Part shown: piece after piece, positions 60,192 through 64,000 of the stretch | Layout: each line of letters begins with the position of its first letter | Numbering within the stretch: the stretch's first letter is position 1 | Assembly: GCA_936450465.1 (NCBI GenBank) | Contig: OW388293.1 | Coordinates: forward strand, 32,059,860-32,123,859 | DNA: 64,000 nt | Direction of reading: 5' to 3' | Source of the DNA: Gibbula magus | Lineage: Eukaryota > Mollusca > Gastropoda > Trochida > Trochidae | The notes under the pieces: model-generated | Told to the model about the DNA's origin: nothing | Databases searched by the model: none | The model's input: only the letters and a program-made list of their open reading frames with translations | Translations under genes and position numbers: made by a program

Positions 60192-60522
60192 TTCAAATTG
60201 AGGGGGGCGGGATAGCGCAGTGGTTAGCGCGTTCGGCTTCGGATCAAGAGGTCCGGGGTTTGATTCCCGCCAGGGGCACGGCAACTTTGTCTGCAGTAGA
60301 GAACTGTTCTACACGCAGTAAGGTTTGGGTGCAATGCTACACTGAATTTCAGCGTAGTACCACCCATGATTCGCTAGTTCAAGGCGTTGCTCGCAGGTTT
60401 CACCGCAAAGCATAGCCACATGGCGTTGCGGGCTTTCTTCCTGCCATAAAACTAGCAGCCGTGATATAACTGAAATACTCCTGAAAGCAGCGTTAAAACC
60501 AAACCCACCACCTCAAATTGAG
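60192..60522 (+). mobile_element. SINE-A, full length, with target duplication
   Basis: The element runs 60203-60512 with the same head, body and CACC-rich tail as at 39431. It is flanked by TCAAATTGAG at 60193-60202 and 60513-60522. Box B is slightly changed (GGGGTTTGATTCCC). Confidence 0.88.
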
Positions 60523-62226
60523 CATAAATTGATCTTGACTTTATTTCAATATCATTTTTAACTCCCACTTCCTAAAAAGTGTATGGACATCCCCAAACAA
60601 ACAAATTTACATGTGAAACTTAAATTATACGTATAAAATATATACACAAAAATTATCTTATCTGAAACTCTGAAAGAATAACCAAAAAGCCATCCAACAA
60701 TATTCTATTTGATTTCATGGTTTGGCCCGGATTCTTAATCCGGATGATAAATTCCGGAATTTATTGCTTCTTGTCACATGAATATTTTCAACGTTTTGAC
60801 ACAATTTGCAGATTTTGTTTGTTTACAGCTGTTATTTTATCAATAACTGTTATCTTAACTTTAAAATGTTCCTCGTTTGTGTGCATTTAAACGCTAATTT
60901 CACCTTGGTTTGAAGGGAAATGTTCCGTTATAAAACTGGGTCAAGTATCAACATGTAGTCAGAGTTGCCTCCCTTGGTAATTTCATTTCATTCCCAAATG
61001 CAGTAGATCTTATATTGCCGAAAATGTAGCTGTGTGGTGAAATATATATAAAGGTGGATATATCTTCAATGTACATAAGTCTGCATAAGGTAATTTACTG
61101 AAACAGGTAAAGCGGATGAATCCAATAGACACGTTTCTGGAGAAATGGATCGAAATGTTGGTTATTTTATGAGATTTTTTAGAAACTTTATTTTCAGAGT
61201 TTTTTTCCTAAATTATTATTATGTGTTATCAAAAAGAACCATTAAACGACTAATATCCTGTTAGAAATGTGTTGTTTGTTTGATATGGTGACACATAAAC
61301 CTCTATCCATTGTGCAATATTTACTCTGAAAAAGAAACCATAAAATTATTTTGTTAGAAAAAAATGCAGGTGTAAATTTTTAATTTCTTGATTCATTGGC
61401 TAGTTTCACAATATTTACGACTCTCTATCCCATGCATAGAGTTGCAGACTGCAGGGCATCCCGTCTGATCAAATGCAGTCGTTGTTTGTGTGACAGACTG
61501 GATTCTCTGTGGACCATGCTCTGCAGCCCACTGCAAGAGAGTTGAAAATCATTGTGAAACCAGTCACAGAAGTGTGAGAACAAAGGTCCAACCAACACAC
61601 TGTTGATTAACTCGCATACCCAAAGTAGGCTATACAGGGTTCTAACTTGTCATGGAATCCTGGAAAAGTCATGGAATTTTAAAGGGAAAGTTGTATCACC
61701 GATTTATCGGTAACATCCCCCATCTTGGTTTCCCGGCATTTCATGAAATGAAAACATGCTATATTTAGCCCAATTTTAAATTGTTGAAATAGTAAGACAT
61801 ATACACTGATAGAATATTCACATAGTAACACAATACGTGTCATAAAACTAATAAACAATGTGCTATTATTGCTTCAATTCTCATTATTTATATTTTTCAA
61901 CAAATGTGCGCTTATCTTTATCAAGTTGTGAAATGTCATCAAAGTACTAATTTCATTAACATCTATCAAGTTGACTGTGTTGATTATGTATTAATAGCAT
62001 ATATTAACAGGGATATCCTCTCGAATTTCGTTTCCACAAAAACTACCCATATAGAACCCTCCTTTTAAGTATGTTTCGAGAATCAATGGAAAATTGGATT
62101 AAATATAAAAAGTCATGTAAAAGTCATTGATTTTATATATTTCTTCTGAAATTTCTACTCATTTACTTACTTTCCCCTTTTGTTTTAACTAAAAAATATA
62201 TAAATCCTGCAACAAAATTATCAACC

Positions 62227-62450
62227 AGCAGGGGTCAAAATTAACCTTTTCAATCGTGGTAGCCATTCGGACTAGTGCATTTCTAAAAGTACTAGTCAAG
62301 ACTTATTCTCGCTAGACAAATACATCTCCATGATCATTTCACCTCAAATATTAACTAGTCCTTCGGACTACCAGTTTTTACACTCTACTAGCCCAGCTTC
62401 TTTTTCACTAGCCATAGGCTACCGGACTAGTGCTAATTTCGAACCCTGAC
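62227..62450. mobile_element. TIR MITE, about 220 bp
   Basis: The left end CAGGGGTCAAAATTAAC is inverted at the right as GCTAATTTCGAACCCTG. The interior also shows inverted GGACTAGTGC motifs. It interrupts a CATGGAA-rich dispersed repeat whose other piece lies at 61640-61690. Confidence 0.6.
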
Positions 62451-62548
62451 CAGGATTCTGCATTGCTTGAACCTTGCTTGGCTTCTCATGGAAATTTTGG
62501 AAGCTTGCTTGAAAACACATGGAAAAGTTATAGAATTTATGTTGCTTT

Positions 62549-63340
62549 TAAAGGTACATCCATTGTGTTGTTTGGGTCATGTATTCCAAACGTTATAAAT
62601 GGTGTTATTTTATTGTACCTACTGTTACTGAAAACCACCATTTTGACGATTGTTGACGCAGTATATTGACGATATGAAGGTAAAAGTAGTGATTTCTGAT
62701 CGAAAACCGGACAATGCATCGCGATTGACACGCGCCAATGAGTCAAACGTAATTTTGGATTTTTATTTATGACAGACAAACTGATAAATTTGGGTTGATC
62801 ATGTTTAATAGGTCGTATACGGTATTCTCTCGTGTATAAGAGCCATCCCCACTTTTCTGAAGGTTGTCCTGGTTGGGGTTATTCTCAGGTTATAGCCCAA
62901 CCCCAATTTTGCCTGATGTTCCATGGTCATACATTACATAAATGTGTAATGTTATTTTAAGTTAAGTATCAAAAACCTACATAAAACCTATTCTGACTGT
63001 CTGACGGTCTCCGGTAAAATTTTCATCTGAGTTGAGGTCTCTCCTGTCTAAAAGCCCACCCCCATGTTTTCAAGATGTTTGTTTGTCTGGCCTGGTCTTA
63101 TACCTGAGAGAATACGGTAACTACTGTGCATGTAAATGGGACGTGAAGTTTCGGTTTCTGCATGTGCATAATGATGTTTTTAAATTTTACTTTGAAACTC
63201 GTAATTATGATATATTTGGCGATTGGGGATGGATATGCAAGCCAAGTCAATTATTTGCACTGTAAACAGCACATATATGGTGAATCGGAACGTATTGAAG
63301 CCTAATAAAATTTTATGAAATACAATGGATGCACCTTTAA
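62549..63340. mobile_element. MITE, TTAAAGGTACATCC family, copy 2 (interrupted)
   Basis: The left end TTAAAGGTACATCCATTGTG and the right end ACAATGGATGCACCTTTAA are inverted. Apart from a 298-bp insertion (62820-63117), the body matches 11928-12418. Flanks read TTAA at both ends, so the duplication is either TTAA or TA. Confidence 0.8.
62820..63117. mobile_element. Nested MITE, 298 bp, TA target duplication
   Basis: Ends CGGTATTCTCTC and GAGAGAATACGG form an inverted repeat (one mismatch) flanked by TA at 62818-62819 and 63118-63119. The related copy at 11928-12418 has the single TA at this point (CATATAACTACTG), which proves the insertion. Confidence 0.85.
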
Positions 63341-64000
63341 GTGTTTGAACCGTGAGTGTAAAGATGTCTAGTTATATCAGCTAGCTAGTTCATAGTTTTG
63401 AACGTACAAGTATGATTTAGTTTATGAAAAGGAACATTAGTACCTTCTTCCATGTTATTAGCTCATCTGACCTGAAAGGTCCGAAGGCATGGCATGGGCT
63501 GTGTTCGGTGTCTGACCATCGTCCGGCATCCAGCATCTGTTGTCCGTCGTTCATCCGTCTGTAAACTTTTCACATTTTCGCCTTCTTCTCCAGAACCAAC
63601 GCAGTCTTTTATCTGAATTTTGTGGGAATGGACCTTGCATCTAGGGGATCAACGTTTGTTCATATGGACCTGACCCTCCCTCCAATAAGGGCGTGTCAGG
63701 CATTAATCATTATCATTAATTATCATAATAAATTAAAACAACTTCTGCTCCAAAACAAATTGTCACAGTTTCAGAATAACATCTTAATAACATGTAGACT
63801 TTGTTTGTTCATTTGGTCGTACATCCCCTCAAATATTGTTATTCTCTGACATGATTTAAACATCATTTAAAATTAATCAATGCTATATGAAAGCAGTCAA
63901 ACTACAGGTGGGGGTATGTGAGCTGTGCTCAGTTATGCCTTTTTTCATACACAGTAATGGAGCAGAGCAGGACTCATGATCCGTAACCTGATGGGACGGG

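Larger units (their letters stand above)
55201..64000. other. HTATSF1 3' UTR, then intergenic; no gene seen
   Basis: About 1.2 kb of probable 3' UTR, then sequence dominated by mobile elements. Open frames here are short and unlinked by splice signals. The last 550 bases (from about 63465, AGCTCATCTGACCTGAAAGG) look like a dispersed repeat related to pieces near 7005-7080 and 57500-57900, sharing AAGCTGAAAT and GGGAGG. Confidence 0.6.

Overview
The window is eukaryotic, from a spliced, A+T-rich, repeat-dense animal genome. Coding exons have GT/AG borders and match animal proteins. Several repeat styles (tRNA-derived SINEs ending in CTCACC runs, AAGGTCA-rich tandem blocks, a repeat opening with a CCCCCGCC-type hairpin, an intact DIRS-like retroelement) fit a lophotrochozoan. 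I lean towards a mollusc, probably a gastropod, but that is inference.

Four host genes are supported. (1) 1-709 (+): the last three coding exons of an unrecognised gene cut by the window start. (2) 11018-14479 (+): five exons for a 259-residue protein made of two starch/glycogen-binding CBM20 modules and nothing else; two perfect cAMP-response elements (TGACGTCA) lie just upstream. (3) 21253-21963 (-): a 236-residue LicD/fukutin-family type II membrane protein in one exon. (4) 26158-55200 (+): a seven-exon HTATSF1 (Tat-SF1) homologue of 544 residues with an RRM, a UHM and an acidic or Ser/Thr-rich tail. Its fifth intron is about 20 kb and interrupts the UHM.

That intron holds a 6.6-kb DIRS-like tyrosine-recombinase retrotransposon (about 43096-49734) with 186-bp inverted arms, a gag-like ORF, reverse transcriptase, RNase H, a methyltransferase-like domain and a tyrosine recombinase. 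Its internal complementary region (49371-49467) carries the left and right ends fused head to tail. The copy is nearly complete, but RT and RNase H lie in different frames.

The rest is mostly small mobile elements. The most distinctive is a foldback family (four copies: near 2100-2440, two nested at 9331-10078, and one inverted at 56760-57115). Each copy pairs a hairpin of about 140 bp with two CREs spaced 21-24 bp apart. Also present are TIR elements with clear target duplications, nested MITEs with an empty-site comparison in the window, pogo-like MITEs, two tRNA-derived SINE families and many tandem arrays. The stretches between genes (710-10833, 14480-21252, 21964-26157, 55201-64000) hold no other gene I can support.
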